From Actinomadura luzonensis (GTDB lineage: Bacteria > Actinomycetota > Actinomycetes > Streptosporangiales > Streptosporangiaceae), in NCBI RefSeq assembly GCF_022664455.2, contig NZ_JAKRKC020000001.1:62001-126000 (forward strand): a DNA stretch of 64,000 bases. Direction: 5' to 3'. Under the pieces are notes generated by a model. The model saw only the letters and a list, made by a program, of their open reading frames with translations, was not told the DNA's origin and searched no databases. Of this stretch, positions 25,249 to 33,626 are shown in pieces (position 1 is the stretch's first letter; each line of letters opens with the position of its first letter). The position numbers and the translations under genes were made by a program.

Positions 25249-27048
25249 TCAGCCCGGCCAGCCGGACGAGCCGTCAGGGACGCTGGCCAGCAGCTCCCGC
25301 GTGTACGGGTGGGCCGGGTCGTCCAGGACGCGCGCCACCGGCCCGCTCTCGACGCACTCCCCCGCGCGCAGCACGTAGAGGCGGTCGGCGAGCTGCCGCA
25401 CCACGGCCAGGTCGTGCGTGATGAACAACATGCCCATCGACAGCCGTTCGCGCAGCCCCGCCAGCAGGGTGAGGATCTGGGCCTGGACGGAGACGTCCAG
25501 CGCGGAGACCGGCTCGTCGCAGACCAGCAGCCGGGGCTCGCCGGCCACGGCGCGGGCGACGGCGACCCGCTGGCGCTCGCCGCCGGAGAGCTGGGCCGGA
25601 CGCAGCCCGGCCATGGCCGGGTCCAGGCCGACCAGCTCCAGCAGCGCGGCCACGTCGGGCGGGCGGCCGTCGGCGATCAGGGCCTCCTTGAGCGTCGCGC
25701 CGACCGTGCGGGCCGGGTTGAGGGTCGCGTACGGGTCCTGGAAGATCATCTGGGCGGTGCGGCGGGCCTGCCGGACCGCCTCGCGCGGCAGGCGGGCGTA
25801 GTCGGAGCAGTCGGCGCCGGCCAGCAGGATCGTGCCGGCGTCCGGGCGTTCCAGGCCGGTGACGCAGCGGGCGAGCGTGGTCTTGCCGGAGCCGGACTCG
25901 CCCACCACGGCCACGATCTCGCCGGGGGCCACCGTCAGCCCCACTCCGGCGAGCGCGGGGCGGGCCGCGCCGGGGTAGGTCTTGCGCAGGTCGCGGACGT
26001 CGAGCACCGACGCCCTCGGCACGGCGTCCGGGGCGGGCGGGACGACGCCGGGCGGCGGCGGGGGCGCGGCGGGCAGCTCGGCCGCCCGCAGGCACGCCGA
26101 CGACCGCGTGGCGGTGGAGGGCAGCGGGAGGAGGGCGGGCTCGGTGGTGTGGCACCGCGGCAGCGCGTACGCGCACCGCTCGGCGAAGGCGCACCGGCCG
26201 GCGACCGCGTCGTGGGCCGGCACCGTGCCGGGCACGGACGGCACGGCGGCGAGCCGCCGGTCGGCGGGCGGCTCGGCGGCGAGCAGCGCCCGCGTGTACG
26301 GATGCCGCTGCTCCACCCGCAGCTCCTCGGCGCGCCCGGTCTCCACCACCCGTCCCGCGTACATGACGACGACCCGCTCGCACATCGAGAACGCCACCCG
26401 CAGGTCGTGCGTGATCAGCAGGAACGTCATGCCCCGCTCGCGCTGGATGCGGCGCACGAGCGCGAGCACGTCCCGCTGCGTGGTGGCGTCGAGCGCGGTC
26501 GTGGGCTCGTCGGCGAGCAGCACGCGCGGCGCGGCGGCGAGCGCGGCGGCCAGTCCGGCCCGCTGCCGCTGCCCGCCGGAGAGCTGGAACGGGTACCGCC
26601 CGGCCGGTTCGCCGTCCAGCCCCACCTCGGCCAGCAGCCGGGGCACCTCCACGCGCCGGTCGGCGCCGCGCGGCAGCCCGTCGGCGATCTGCCTGCCGAC
26701 CTTGCGCAGGGGGTTGAGCAGCGTGAACGGGTCCTGCATGAGCAGCGAGACGGTGCCGCCGCGCAGCCGCCGCAGCGCCCGCGGGTCGCCGTCCACGCGC
26801 TGCCCGGCGAGGCGCACCTCGCCCTCGGCGCTCAGCCCGGCGGGCAGCAGCCCCAGCAGCGCCCGCACGGTCAGCGACTTGCCCGACCCGGACTCGCCGA
26901 CGACGGCCACCGACTCGCCCGCGCCGGCCGCGAACGACACCCCGGACAGCAGCGTCCGCCCGGTGGCGGGCTGGCGCACGGTGAGGCCGTCCACCCGCAG
27001 CATCTCGGCAGGCTCCGTCAGCTCGCGCAGGTCGGCTGTCCCGTGCAT
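25249..27048 (-). CDS. Peptide ABC transporter ATP-binding protein, OppD-OppF fusion
   Basis: 599 residues with two complete ABC ATPase domains. Domain 1: Walker A GESGSGKS near 51, signature LSGGQRQR. Domain 2: Walker A GESGSGKT near 377, signature LSGGERQR, Walker B LLVCDEPVSALD. Between them is the oligopeptide/dipeptide C-terminal motif with HPYTRALL and a Cys-rich CAFAERCAYALPRC. It powers import by the adjacent OppB and OppC permeases from a single chain. It starts 1 bp after the OppC stop and is the last gene of a five-gene operon. Confidence 0.95.
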   Translation of the reverse strand: MHGTADLRELTEPAEMLRVDGLTVRQPATGRTLLSGVSFAAGAGESVAVVGESGSGKSLTVRALLGLLPAGLSAEGEVRLAGQRVDGDPRALRRLRGGTVSLLMQDPFTLLNPLRKVGRQIADGLPRGADRRVEVPRLLAEVGLDGEPAGRYPFQLSGGQRQRAGLAAALAAAPRVLLADEPTTALDATTQRDVLALVRRIQRERGMTFLLITHDLRVAFSMCERVVVMYAGRVVETGRAEELRVEQRHPYTRALLAAEPPADRRLAAVPSVPGTVPAHDAVAGRCAFAERCAYALPRCHTTEPALLPLPSTATRSSACLRAAELPAAPPPPPGVVPPAPDAVPRASVLDVRDLRKTYPGAARPALAGVGLTVAPGEIVAVVGESGSGKTTLARCVTGLERPDAGTILLAGADCSDYARLPREAVRQARRTAQMIFQDPYATLNPARTVGATLKEALIADGRPPDVAALLELVGLDPAMAGLRPAQLSGGERQRVAVARAVAGEPRLLVCDEPVSALDVSVQAQILTLLAGLRERLSMGMLFITHDLAVVRQLADRLYVLRAGECVESGPVARVLDDPAHPYTRELLASVPDGSSGWPG

Positions 27049-27049
27049 G

Positions 27050-27937
27050 TCAGCGTGCCCTTCCCCGCCGGTCGACGCGCTCGTGCAGCCAGTCGCCGAC
27101 GACGTTGAGCGCGGCCGCGGTGGCGATGATCGCCAGCCCGGGGGCGATGGCCGCCCACGGGTTGGCGAGGAGCTGGGAGCGGTTGTCGGCGAGGGTCCGG
27201 CCCCAGTCCGGCGAGCCGGCGGGCACCCCTAGCCCCAGGAACGACAGCGACGACAGCGACACCAGCGCGTAGGCGAAGTTGACGAAGGCGGCGGCGAGGG
27301 TGACCGGGGCCACGTTCGGCCAGATGTGCCTGGTCATGATCCGCCAGGAGGACAGGTTCTTGAGCAGCGCCGCCTCCACGTACGGCCGGTGCCGCTGCTC
27401 CAGCACCGCGCCGCGCACGGCCCGCGTGTCGGTGGGCGCGAACAGCACCACGAGCACCGCGACGGCGAGCCCGTACCCGCCGCCCAGCACCCCGGCGACG
27501 ACGATGGCGACCAGCAGCGCGGGCAGCGAGAACATCAGGTCCGCCCACCGCATGGCGAGCGTGTCCACCCAGCCGCCGAAGTAGCCGGCGACGAGGCCGA
27601 CGAGGTTGCCGATCAGCAGGGAGCCGGCGGCGACGGCGAGCGCGCCGGGCACGGCGGTGCGGGCGCCCGCGACGAGCAGCTTGAGCACGTCCCGGCCGAG
27701 GTCGTCGGTGCCGAGCGGGTGGCCGGGGGCGGGCCCGCCGATGCCGGTCATGAGGTCCTGCGCGGTGGCGTCGGGCACCAGCCAGGGCGCGAACGCGGCG
27801 GCGACGCCGACGGCGGCCAGCACGACCAGCGCCACGGCCACGAGCACCGGGACCCGGCGGCGGGCGGTGGGAGACCTGCGGCCGGCCGGGGGCGGGTTCA
27901 CGCCAGGGTCCACGCCGGGGTTCACGCCGGGGTTCAT
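27050..27937 (-). CDS. ABC transporter permease, OppC/DppC type
   Basis: 295 residues, one N-terminal helix plus a five-helix BPD_transp_1 domain. The EAA loop reads EAALLKNLSSWRIMTRHIWPN. The start ATG overlaps the oppB stop (ATGA 27934-27937). The cytosolic N-terminus MNPGVNPGVDPGVNP is encoded by a 12-bp x4 tandem repeat (27896-27943) that extends over the start codon, an odd feature that could change the N-terminus or the coupling with oppB. Pairs with OppB as the translocation channel for peptides. Confidence 0.93.
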   Translation of the reverse strand: MNPGVNPGVDPGVNPPPAGRRSPTARRRVPVLVAVALVVLAAVGVAAAFAPWLVPDATAQDLMTGIGGPAPGHPLGTDDLGRDVLKLLVAGARTAVPGALAVAAGSLLIGNLVGLVAGYFGGWVDTLAMRWADLMFSLPALLVAIVVAGVLGGGYGLAVAVLVVLFAPTDTRAVRGAVLEQRHRPYVEAALLKNLSSWRIMTRHIWPNVAPVTLAAAFVNFAYALVSLSSLSFLGLGVPAGSPDWGRTLADNRSQLLANPWAAIAPGLAIIATAAALNVVGDWLHERVDRRGRAR

Positions 27938-28911
27938 GCCGGGGCTCCCGAGCCGAGCCGCACCCGCGGGTCCACGAGCGAGTAGCCGACGTCCACCAGC
28001 AGGTTGACGGCCGCGATGAGCAGGGTGAGCAGCAGCGCGAGCGCCTGCACGACCGGCACGTCCTTGAACGTCACCGAGTCCACCAGCAGCGACCCCAGCC
28101 CCGGCACCGCGAACGTGACCTCGACCAGCACCGTCCCGGCCAGCATGCCGGTGACGACGAGCCCGGCCGCGGTGAGGATCGGCACGAGCGCGTTGCGGAG
28201 GGCGTAGCGGAGCACGAGGAGGCCGGACAGGCCGCGGGCCCGCGCGAAGACGACGTAGTCCTGCTCCAGCTCGCGCACCAGCGCGGCCCTGCTGAAGCGG
28301 ACCAGCAGGCCCACGGCGCCGACGGCGAGCGCGGCGGCGGGCAGCGTGAGGTGCCACACCTGGTCGGCGAGCCCTTCGCCGGTGCCGTAGACGGGGAACC
28401 AGCCGAGCCCCAGCGCGAACACGACGAGCAGCAGCAGCCCCACGGCGAACGGCGGCGCCGACAGCCCGGCCACCCCGGCGCTCACCACCAGCCGGTCGAG
28501 GGCGCGGCCGCGGCGCAGCGCCCCCAGCACGCCGAGCGGGATGCCGGCGAGGGCCGCGAGCGCGGTGCCGTAGCCGGTGAGGGCGAGCGTGAGCGGCAGC
28601 CGCTGCCCGAGCATGCCGGCGACGGGGACGCCGGTCCTGATCGAGGTGCCGAGGTCGCCGCCGAGCACGCCGCCGAGCCAGCGGAGGTACTGGACGGCGA
28701 CGGGCTCGTTCAGGTGGTAGCGGGCCTGGATGGCGGCGATGGTGTCGGGGGTGGCCGGACGGGTGCCGAGGAGGGTCTGCTGGATCGAGCCGGGGGCCAG
28801 GTAGAGCAGCCCGAACACGCCGACGGACAGCAGGAGCACGACGGCGGCCGTGCCGGCGAGCCGCCGCAGCAGGAAGGCTCCCCAGGCGCCGGCGAGGGCC
28901 CTGCCCTTCAC
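27934..28911 (-). CDS. ABC transporter permease, OppB/DppB type
   Basis: 325 residues with six membrane helices; the N-terminal LLRRLAGTAAVVLLLSVGVF and the periplasmic-side ARYHLNEPVAVQYLRW are typical of OppB, and the EAA loop is FARARGLSGLLVLRYALRN. GTG 28911 overlaps the TGA of the S9 peptidase (GTGA), and its own stop overlaps the oppC start (ATGA). It forms the channel with OppC. Confidence 0.94.
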   Translation of the reverse strand: MKGRALAGAWGAFLLRRLAGTAAVVLLLSVGVFGLLYLAPGSIQQTLLGTRPATPDTIAAIQARYHLNEPVAVQYLRWLGGVLGGDLGTSIRTGVPVAGMLGQRLPLTLALTGYGTALAALAGIPLGVLGALRRGRALDRLVVSAGVAGLSAPPFAVGLLLLVVFALGLGWFPVYGTGEGLADQVWHLTLPAAALAVGAVGLLVRFSRAALVRELEQDYVVFARARGLSGLLVLRYALRNALVPILTAAGLVVTGMLAGTVLVEVTFAVPGLGSLLVDSVTFKDVPVVQALALLLTLLIAAVNLLVDVGYSLVDPRVRLGSGAPA

Positions 28912-30845
28912 AACACCCCGCTCTCCGTCAGCCAGCCGATCACGCGCTCGGCCGCGTCCCTGCGGTGGGCGGGTTCGGCCAGCTCGTGGCCCTCCCGAGG
29001 GTAGACGACGAGCCGGGTGCGCACGCCCGCCGCCGTGTAGCAGCGGTAGAGCTGTTCTGCCTGGCCGAGGGGGGTGGTGCGGTCGCGTTCGCCGTGCAGG
29101 ATGAGGGTCGGGGTGGTGCCGCCGGCCGCGTGGTAGACGGGCGAGCGGGCGGCCAGGCGCTCGCGTCCCTGCGGGGTGAACGGGGTGGCGGCGTCGTGGT
29201 AGAGCGGGTCGAAACCGGTGGCGAGGTTGCTGGACGTGGCGAAACTCACCCAGTCCGACACTCCGGACATGACGATCGCGGAGCGGAACCTCCGGGTGCG
29301 TACCGAGGCCCAGGCGGTGAGGTAGCCGCCGTAGCTGAGACCCATCATCGCCAGCCGGGTGGGGTCGGCGACGCCGGTCCCGATCAGGTGGTCCACGCCG
29401 GCGAGCAGGTCCGTCAGGTCCGCCTCGCCGACCTGGCCGATGACGGCGCGGGCGTAGTCCTGGCCGCGTCCGCTGCTGCCGCGCGGGTTGGGCAGCAGGA
29501 CGGCGGCGCCGGCGTGCGCGAGCGGCACGGCGAGCTGGTTGGACTCGGCGGGCGCGAACGCGCTGGACCACAGCCAGGTCGGCCCGCCGTGCGCGATCAC
29601 GACCAGCGGCCCGGCCTCCCCGGCAGAGCGCGGCGAGGCGCCCGGGTTCGGCGGGGCGCCTGGGTTCGGCGGGGCGCCCGGGTTCGCCGGGGCGCCCGGG
29701 TTCGGCGGGGTGAGGAGGAGGCCGGAGACCTGGAGGCCGTCCGGGGCCGTCCAGGTCAGCTCGCGCTGCGCGACCGCGAGCCGGGCGAGCCCGGCGTTGA
29801 GCGCGGTGACCGGCCGCCAGTCGCCCTCCCGCACGTCGGCGACGGCGACCTCGGGCGGCTGGCCGGGCGTCTCCCAGCAGGCGGCGGCCCGCGAGCCGGT
29901 CACCGACAACGACGGCTGGCCGTCGCGCCCGCCCAGCGTGCCCCGGGCGGTCCAGCGGGCGAGCACCCGCCCGTCGGCCGCGCCGAGCAGCCCGCCGTGC
30001 ACGCCGGTGCCGGACCAGCCGGTGAACCAGAGCGTGTCGTCGTCGAGCCAGCCGAGGTCGGTGACGTCGTCCAGGTCGCCCAGCGGCTCGACCGCGCCGG
30101 TCGCCAGGTCGGCGCGCAGGACCCGGCCCGAGACGATGGACAGGCCCTCGACGGCGACCGCGTACCGGCCGCCGGGGGCCAGGCGCGGCCGGGCGAGCTG
30201 CCACCGGGTCCGGTACACCGTGCGCGGCCCGCTCTCGTCCACCAGGTCGAGGCGGGGGTGGTAGTACCCGGCGGGGGTCTCGTCGTCGGAGGTCACGGCC
30301 AGCACGCGCCCCGCGCGCCCGTCGGCGTCCCACACCGTGCGCCCGGGCAGCTCGACGGGGCGCGGCCCGCCGTCGCCGCCGACCGTGAGCCAGGCGAGCC
30401 GCCGCAGCCGCTCCCCCGGCCCGAGCACGAACGGGTCCGCCGGGTCCGGCACGCGCAGCCCCAGGTGGCTGCCGTCGCGCTCGCTGCCCGGGTCGGCGGT
30501 GCGGACCAGGACCAGGTCGTCGCCGGCGGGCACGAGGTCCTCGATCTCGCCGCGCACCCGGGCCTGCCAGGCGAGCCCGAGGTCGTCGTCCCTGACCTCG
30601 ACCCGGTCGCCGCCCGCCGCCAGCAGCAGCCGCCCGCCGGGCAGCCACCGGGTCAGCGCGTGCGGGCCCGCGCCGGGCACCGGCCGCAGCGCGCCGTCCG
30701 CGTCGCGGACGTGCGCGACGCCGTCGAGGACGCAGGCGACGCGCCGCCCGTCCGGGTGCAGCGCCACCGACTCGGGGAAGCGCATCCCGGCCAGCAGCTC
30801 GTGCACCTCCAGCGGCCCGGCCGTGCCCTCCGGCAGCCCCGCCAT
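28908..30845 (-). CDS. S9 family peptidase embedded in a peptide-uptake operon
   Basis: 645 residues: N-terminal beta-propeller (about 20-370), then an alpha/beta hydrolase with S504 in GLSYGG, Asp in HGERDRTTP and His in YPREGHEL. No signal peptide, so cytosolic. ATG 30845 shares one base with the stop of the binding-protein gene (TGATG), and the TGA overlaps the oppB start (GTGA). It therefore sits between the binding protein and the permeases, fully coupled, and is expected to cleave the imported peptides. A Pro-rich linker of (NPGAP)n repeats separates the propeller and hydrolase domains. Confidence 0.93.
   Translation of the reverse strand: MAGLPEGTAGPLEVHELLAGMRFPESVALHPDGRRVACVLDGVAHVRDADGALRPVPGAGPHALTRWLPGGRLLLAAGGDRVEVRDDDLGLAWQARVRGEIEDLVPAGDDLVLVRTADPGSERDGSHLGLRVPDPADPFVLGPGERLRRLAWLTVGGDGGPRPVELPGRTVWDADGRAGRVLAVTSDDETPAGYYHPRLDLVDESGPRTVYRTRWQLARPRLAPGGRYAVAVEGLSIVSGRVLRADLATGAVEPLGDLDDVTDLGWLDDDTLWFTGWSGTGVHGGLLGAADGRVLARWTARGTLGGRDGQPSLSVTGSRAAACWETPGQPPEVAVADVREGDWRPVTALNAGLARLAVAQRELTWTAPDGLQVSGLLLTPPNPGAPANPGAPPNPGAPPNPGASPRSAGEAGPLVVIAHGGPTWLWSSAFAPAESNQLAVPLAHAGAAVLLPNPRGSSGRGQDYARAVIGQVGEADLTDLLAGVDHLIGTGVADPTRLAMMGLSYGGYLTAWASVRTRRFRSAIVMSGVSDWVSFATSSNLATGFDPLYHDAATPFTPQGRERLAARSPVYHAAGGTTPTLILHGERDRTTPLGQAEQLYRCYTAAGVRTRLVVYPREGHELAEPAHRRDAAERVIGWLTESGVL
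29641..29712 (-). repeat. 18-bp x4 tandem repeat encoding NPGAPP linker
   Basis: Four 18-bp units (29641-29658, 29659-29676, 29677-29694, 29695-29712), each with one change at most, encode NPGAPP/NPGAPA repeats between the propeller and the hydrolase domain of the S9 peptidase. Copy number would alter linker length without breaking the frame. Confidence 0.85.
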
Positions 30846-32464
30846 CAGCGCGCCGTGACCTTGGTCGCCCACGGGCCGACGAAGAAGTACGGCCCGAAGC
30901 CCTCGGCGGTGACCCCGGGCCCGAACGCGGTGGCCGCCTCGCCCCACCACAGCGGCTGGTACGGCACGTCGGCGGCGGCCCTGACCAGCGCCTGCCCAAG
31001 CAGCTTGCCCCGGGCCGCGTCGTCGGTGCTCGCCTTGGCCTCGTCGAGCAGCCGGGTGACCTCGGGGTTGTCGTACTCGGCGATGTTCGTGCCGTTCTCG
31101 CCGGTGGCCGAGCCGTGCAGGAGCTGCTGGGTGTACTCGGCGGGGTCGCCGGTGGTGGCGAAGTACCAGCCGAGGTAGATGCCGGAGGCGTGCTTGCCGA
31201 GGTCGGCGATCCACTGCTCCAGCGGCACCTCCTTGACCTCCAGGGCGATGCCGATCTGCTTGAGGTTCTGGGCGAGGGTGAGCGCGGCCCGGCCGAGCTG
31301 GGGGCCGCTGCCGGGGTAGGTGAGGGTGTCGCTGAAGCCCTGCGGGGTGGCCGAGCGCGCCAGCTCGGCCTTGGCCTGGGCGAGGTCGAAGCCGACCTGG
31401 GGGATGCTCGCGTACAGGCTGCCGACGGCCGCCTGGTCGAGCACGCCGCCCCACTGCGCCGGGTCGGGGATGGTCGCGGCGACCGTGCCGTGGCCGCGCA
31501 GCACGCTGCGCACGATGCCCTCGCGGTCCACGGCGTGGGCGACGGCCCGGCGCACGTGCACGTCGTCCCAGGGCTTCTTCGCGGTGTTGAAGGCGAGCGT
31601 GACGAGGGAGCGGTCGGCGGCGGTCCTGAGCTGGACGCCGGTGACGGCCTTCCACTGGTCGAGCTGCTCGGCGGGGACGTTGAGCGCGACGTCGGCGGAG
31701 CCGCCGCGCATGGCGAGCAGCCGGGTGGACCCCTCGGGAACGAAGTCGATCCTGAGCTGCCGGTACGGGGCCTTGCCGCCCCACCAGCCGTCGTTGCGCT
31801 CCAGCGTGACGTGCGAGTCGGGGGCGAACTCGGCCACCTTGTACGGCCCCGTGCCGAGCAGCTTCCCCTCCGGCGTGCCGATCTTCTCGCCGGTCGCCTC
31901 GATGAACGCCCGGCTGGTCACCAGCAGGGTGCCGGGCGAGGGCGTCCAGGCGAAGGACGCGTCCGGGCTCTTCAGCCGGATCGTGACCTCGGCGGGGCCG
32001 GTGGCCTCGACCGCCCGCACGCCCGCGTAGGCGTAGGCGAAGGCCGTGGTGGAGCCCTTCCTGGCGTGCAGGTTCACGCTGGCGACGACGTCGGCGGCGG
32101 TGAGCGGGCTGCCGTCGGAGAAGGTGACGCCGGGGCGGAGCGTGTAGACGTAGGTGGTGGCGTCCTTCCTGGTCCAGGACTCGGCGAGCGACGGCTGGAG
32201 GCTGCCGTCCTGGCCGACGCCGACCAGCGCCTCCTGGACGAGCAGGGCCACCACGTAGTTCATGATCCCGGCCTCCTTGCTCGCGTCCAGCGAGGCGATG
32301 GAGGAGGGCAGCGCGACGCGCAGCACGTCGGGGGTCCTGGCCTGGCCGCCGCCGCTCTGCGGGGTCTGCCCGCAGGCGGCGAGCAGCCCGGGCAGCGCGG
32401 CGAGCCCGCCCGCGAGGACGGACGAGCGCAGGAGGGAACGCCGGGAAACAGGGAGATCGGCCAC
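30845..32464 (-). CDS. Peptide ABC transporter substrate-binding lipoprotein (SBP_bac_5)
   Basis: About 539 residues. A twin-arginine-like n-region (VSRRSLLRSS) precedes a hydrophobic stretch and a lipobox LLAAC, so the protein is lipid-anchored outside the membrane. The mature part is a family 5 extracellular solute-binding protein (dipeptide/oligopeptide/nickel type) with FSDGSPLTAADVV and GTGPYKV motifs. I prefer GTG 32464 with AAGTAGG upstream, which gives a normal signal peptide; GTG 32488 would add eight residues. First gene of the five-gene operon; a perfect palindrome lies just upstream. Confidence 0.92.
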   Translation of the reverse strand: MADLPVSRRSLLRSSVLAGGLAALPGLLAACGQTPQSGGGQARTPDVLRVALPSSIASLDASKEAGIMNYVVALLVQEALVGVGQDGSLQPSLAESWTRKDATTYVYTLRPGVTFSDGSPLTAADVVASVNLHARKGSTTAFAYAYAGVRAVEATGPAEVTIRLKSPDASFAWTPSPGTLLVTSRAFIEATGEKIGTPEGKLLGTGPYKVAEFAPDSHVTLERNDGWWGGKAPYRQLRIDFVPEGSTRLLAMRGGSADVALNVPAEQLDQWKAVTGVQLRTAADRSLVTLAFNTAKKPWDDVHVRRAVAHAVDREGIVRSVLRGHGTVAATIPDPAQWGGVLDQAAVGSLYASIPQVGFDLAQAKAELARSATPQGFSDTLTYPGSGPQLGRAALTLAQNLKQIGIALEVKEVPLEQWIADLGKHASGIYLGWYFATTGDPAEYTQQLLHGSATGENGTNIAEYDNPEVTRLLDEAKASTDDAARGKLLGQALVRAAADVPYQPLWWGEAATAFGPGVTAEGFGPYFFVGPWATKVTAR

Positions 32465-32489
32465 CCCTGGACCTACTTTCACGTGCACT

Positions 32490-32503
32490 GTCTACTAGTA
32501 GAC
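32490..32503. promoter_or_regulatory. 14-bp perfect palindrome, candidate operator
   Basis: GTCTACTAGTAGAC is identical to its reverse complement. It lies 26 bp upstream of the preferred start of the peptide-binding protein (minus strand) and 71 bp upstream of the mycoredoxin remnant (plus strand), in an AT-rich promoter-like patch. The half site and symmetry resemble GntR-family operators. No GntR gene is present in the window. Confidence 0.5.
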
Positions 32504-32573
32504 TCCAATTGGCTCACGAGAGTATTCAATGAGGCCGCCACCCGTCAAACCCCTCAAACCAAAGGGGAAATAC

Positions 32574-32755
32574 ATGATCAAGGTCTACAGCGCGCCGGCA
32601 TCGCGTACGCGGAGGTGGACGTGGACACCGCGCCCGGCGCCACCGACCTCATCGGCGAGCTGAACGGCGGCTCCTGGCTCATCCCCACCGTGGTCTTCCC
32701 CGACGGCTCGGCCCTGGTCAACCCGAGCCTGGAGGAGGTCCGCGCCCGCCTCTAG
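32574..32755 (+). pseudogene. Mycoredoxin/glutaredoxin-like remnant lacking the CxxC active site
   Basis: ATG 32574 with AGGGGAAA upstream starts MIKVYS, the normal beginning of an actinobacterial mycoredoxin. At 32590/32591 the homology jumps, in another frame, to RAGIAYAEVDVDTAPGA..., through the conserved NGGSWLIPTVVFPDGSALVNPS to TAG 32755. The 15-17 residues that should carry the WCGYC redox site are missing and the frame is broken, so the reduced ORF ends after 28 codons. The rest is well conserved, which implies a recent internal deletion or an assembly error. Confidence 0.75.
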
Positions 32756-32786
32756 TGATAAAGCCGTCGGCGTGTTACATATCGGA

Positions 32787-32804
32787 CATCAGGCACTCCT
32801 GATG
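32787..32804 (+). promoter_or_regulatory. CATCAGG-CACT-CCTGATG hairpin abutting a ribosome site
   Basis: Perfect 7-bp arms (32787-32793 and 32798-32804) flank a 4-base loop directly before GGAGGAA and ATG 32816 of the lactonase-like gene. A TACATA -10-like box sits at 32776-32781, so the palindrome would cover the transcript start and the 5' leader. It could be an operator or a translation-blocking hairpin. Confidence 0.5.
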
Positions 32805-32815
32805 GAGGAACACGC

Positions 32816-33616
32816 ATGAAACTCCACATCCTTGACTGCGGAGCGATGAGCTGTGACCTGACCTGGCTGCTTCTCAAGCCGGGCCGCACCATCCGGCCCA
32901 GGGACGAGCGCGAGCGTCCCGTCGAGTGGTACCCCTGCACCACGCACGCCGTCCTCGTCGAGACCGCCGAGGGCACCCTGCTCTGGGACACGAGCTGCCC
33001 GCGCGACTGGGAGACCCGCTGGAAGCCCACCGGCCTCCAGGAGTTCTTCCCCTACGACCAGGTCACCGAGGAGCAGTACCTCGACGCCCAGCTCGGCCGC
33101 CTCGGCGTCGACCCGGCGAACCTCGACTACGTGGTCCTGTCCCACCTGCACTTCGACCACGCCGGCAACGTGCGCCTGTTCGAGGGCACCGGCGCCCGCC
33201 TGGTCTGCAACGACAAGGAGAAGGAGTTCGCGCTCGGCTACGCCGGCGCCTTCAACGGCGCGCACCTCAAGGCCGACTACGAGGGCCTCGACTTCGCGAC
33301 GGTCTCCGGCGACACCGAGATCCTGCCCGGCGTGACGCTCATCGAGGCCCCCGGCCACACGGTGGGCACGATGGCGATGCGGGTGGACCTGCCCGAGACC
33401 GGCACCATGATCTTCACCTCCGACGCGGTCTACATGGGCGACTCCTACGGCCCGCCCGCCACCCCGGCCGCCATCGTCAGCGACCTCAGCGCCTGGTACG
33501 CCTCCGTCGAGAAGATCCGCACGCTCGCCGAGCGCACCCAGGCCCAGGTGGTCTTCGGCCACGACGCCGCCCAGCTCCGCTCCCTGCGCACCGCGCCCGA
33601 CGGCTTCTACCGGTGA
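32816..33616 (+). CDS. N-acyl homoserine lactonase-like metallo-beta-lactamase fold protein
   Basis: 266 residues. The zinc site is SHLHFDHAGN (H110-x-H-x-DH), with further ligands in EAPGHTVGTM, a Asp in FTSDAVYM and a late His in FGHDAAQL, the AiiA/AttM pattern. Such enzymes open lactone rings (N-acyl homoserine lactones or gamma-butyrolactone). ATG 32816 follows GGAGGAA. It is the first gene of an operon with a transhydrogenase-like iron dehydrogenase 10 bp downstream, which argues for gamma-butyrolactone or gamma-hydroxybutyrate use rather than only signal quenching. Substrate is inferred. Confidence 0.9.
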   Translation: MKLHILDCGAMSCDLTWLLLKPGRTIRPRDERERPVEWYPCTTHAVLVETAEGTLLWDTSCPRDWETRWKPTGLQEFFPYDQVTEEQYLDAQLGRLGVDPANLDYVVLSHLHFDHAGNVRLFEGTGARLVCNDKEKEFALGYAGAFNGAHLKADYEGLDFATVSGDTEILPGVTLIEAPGHTVGTMAMRVDLPETGTMIFTSDAVYMGDSYGPPATPAAIVSDLSAWYASVEKIRTLAERTQAQVVFGHDAAQLRSLRTAPDGFYR

Positions 33617-33626
33617 GGAGAGCCCG

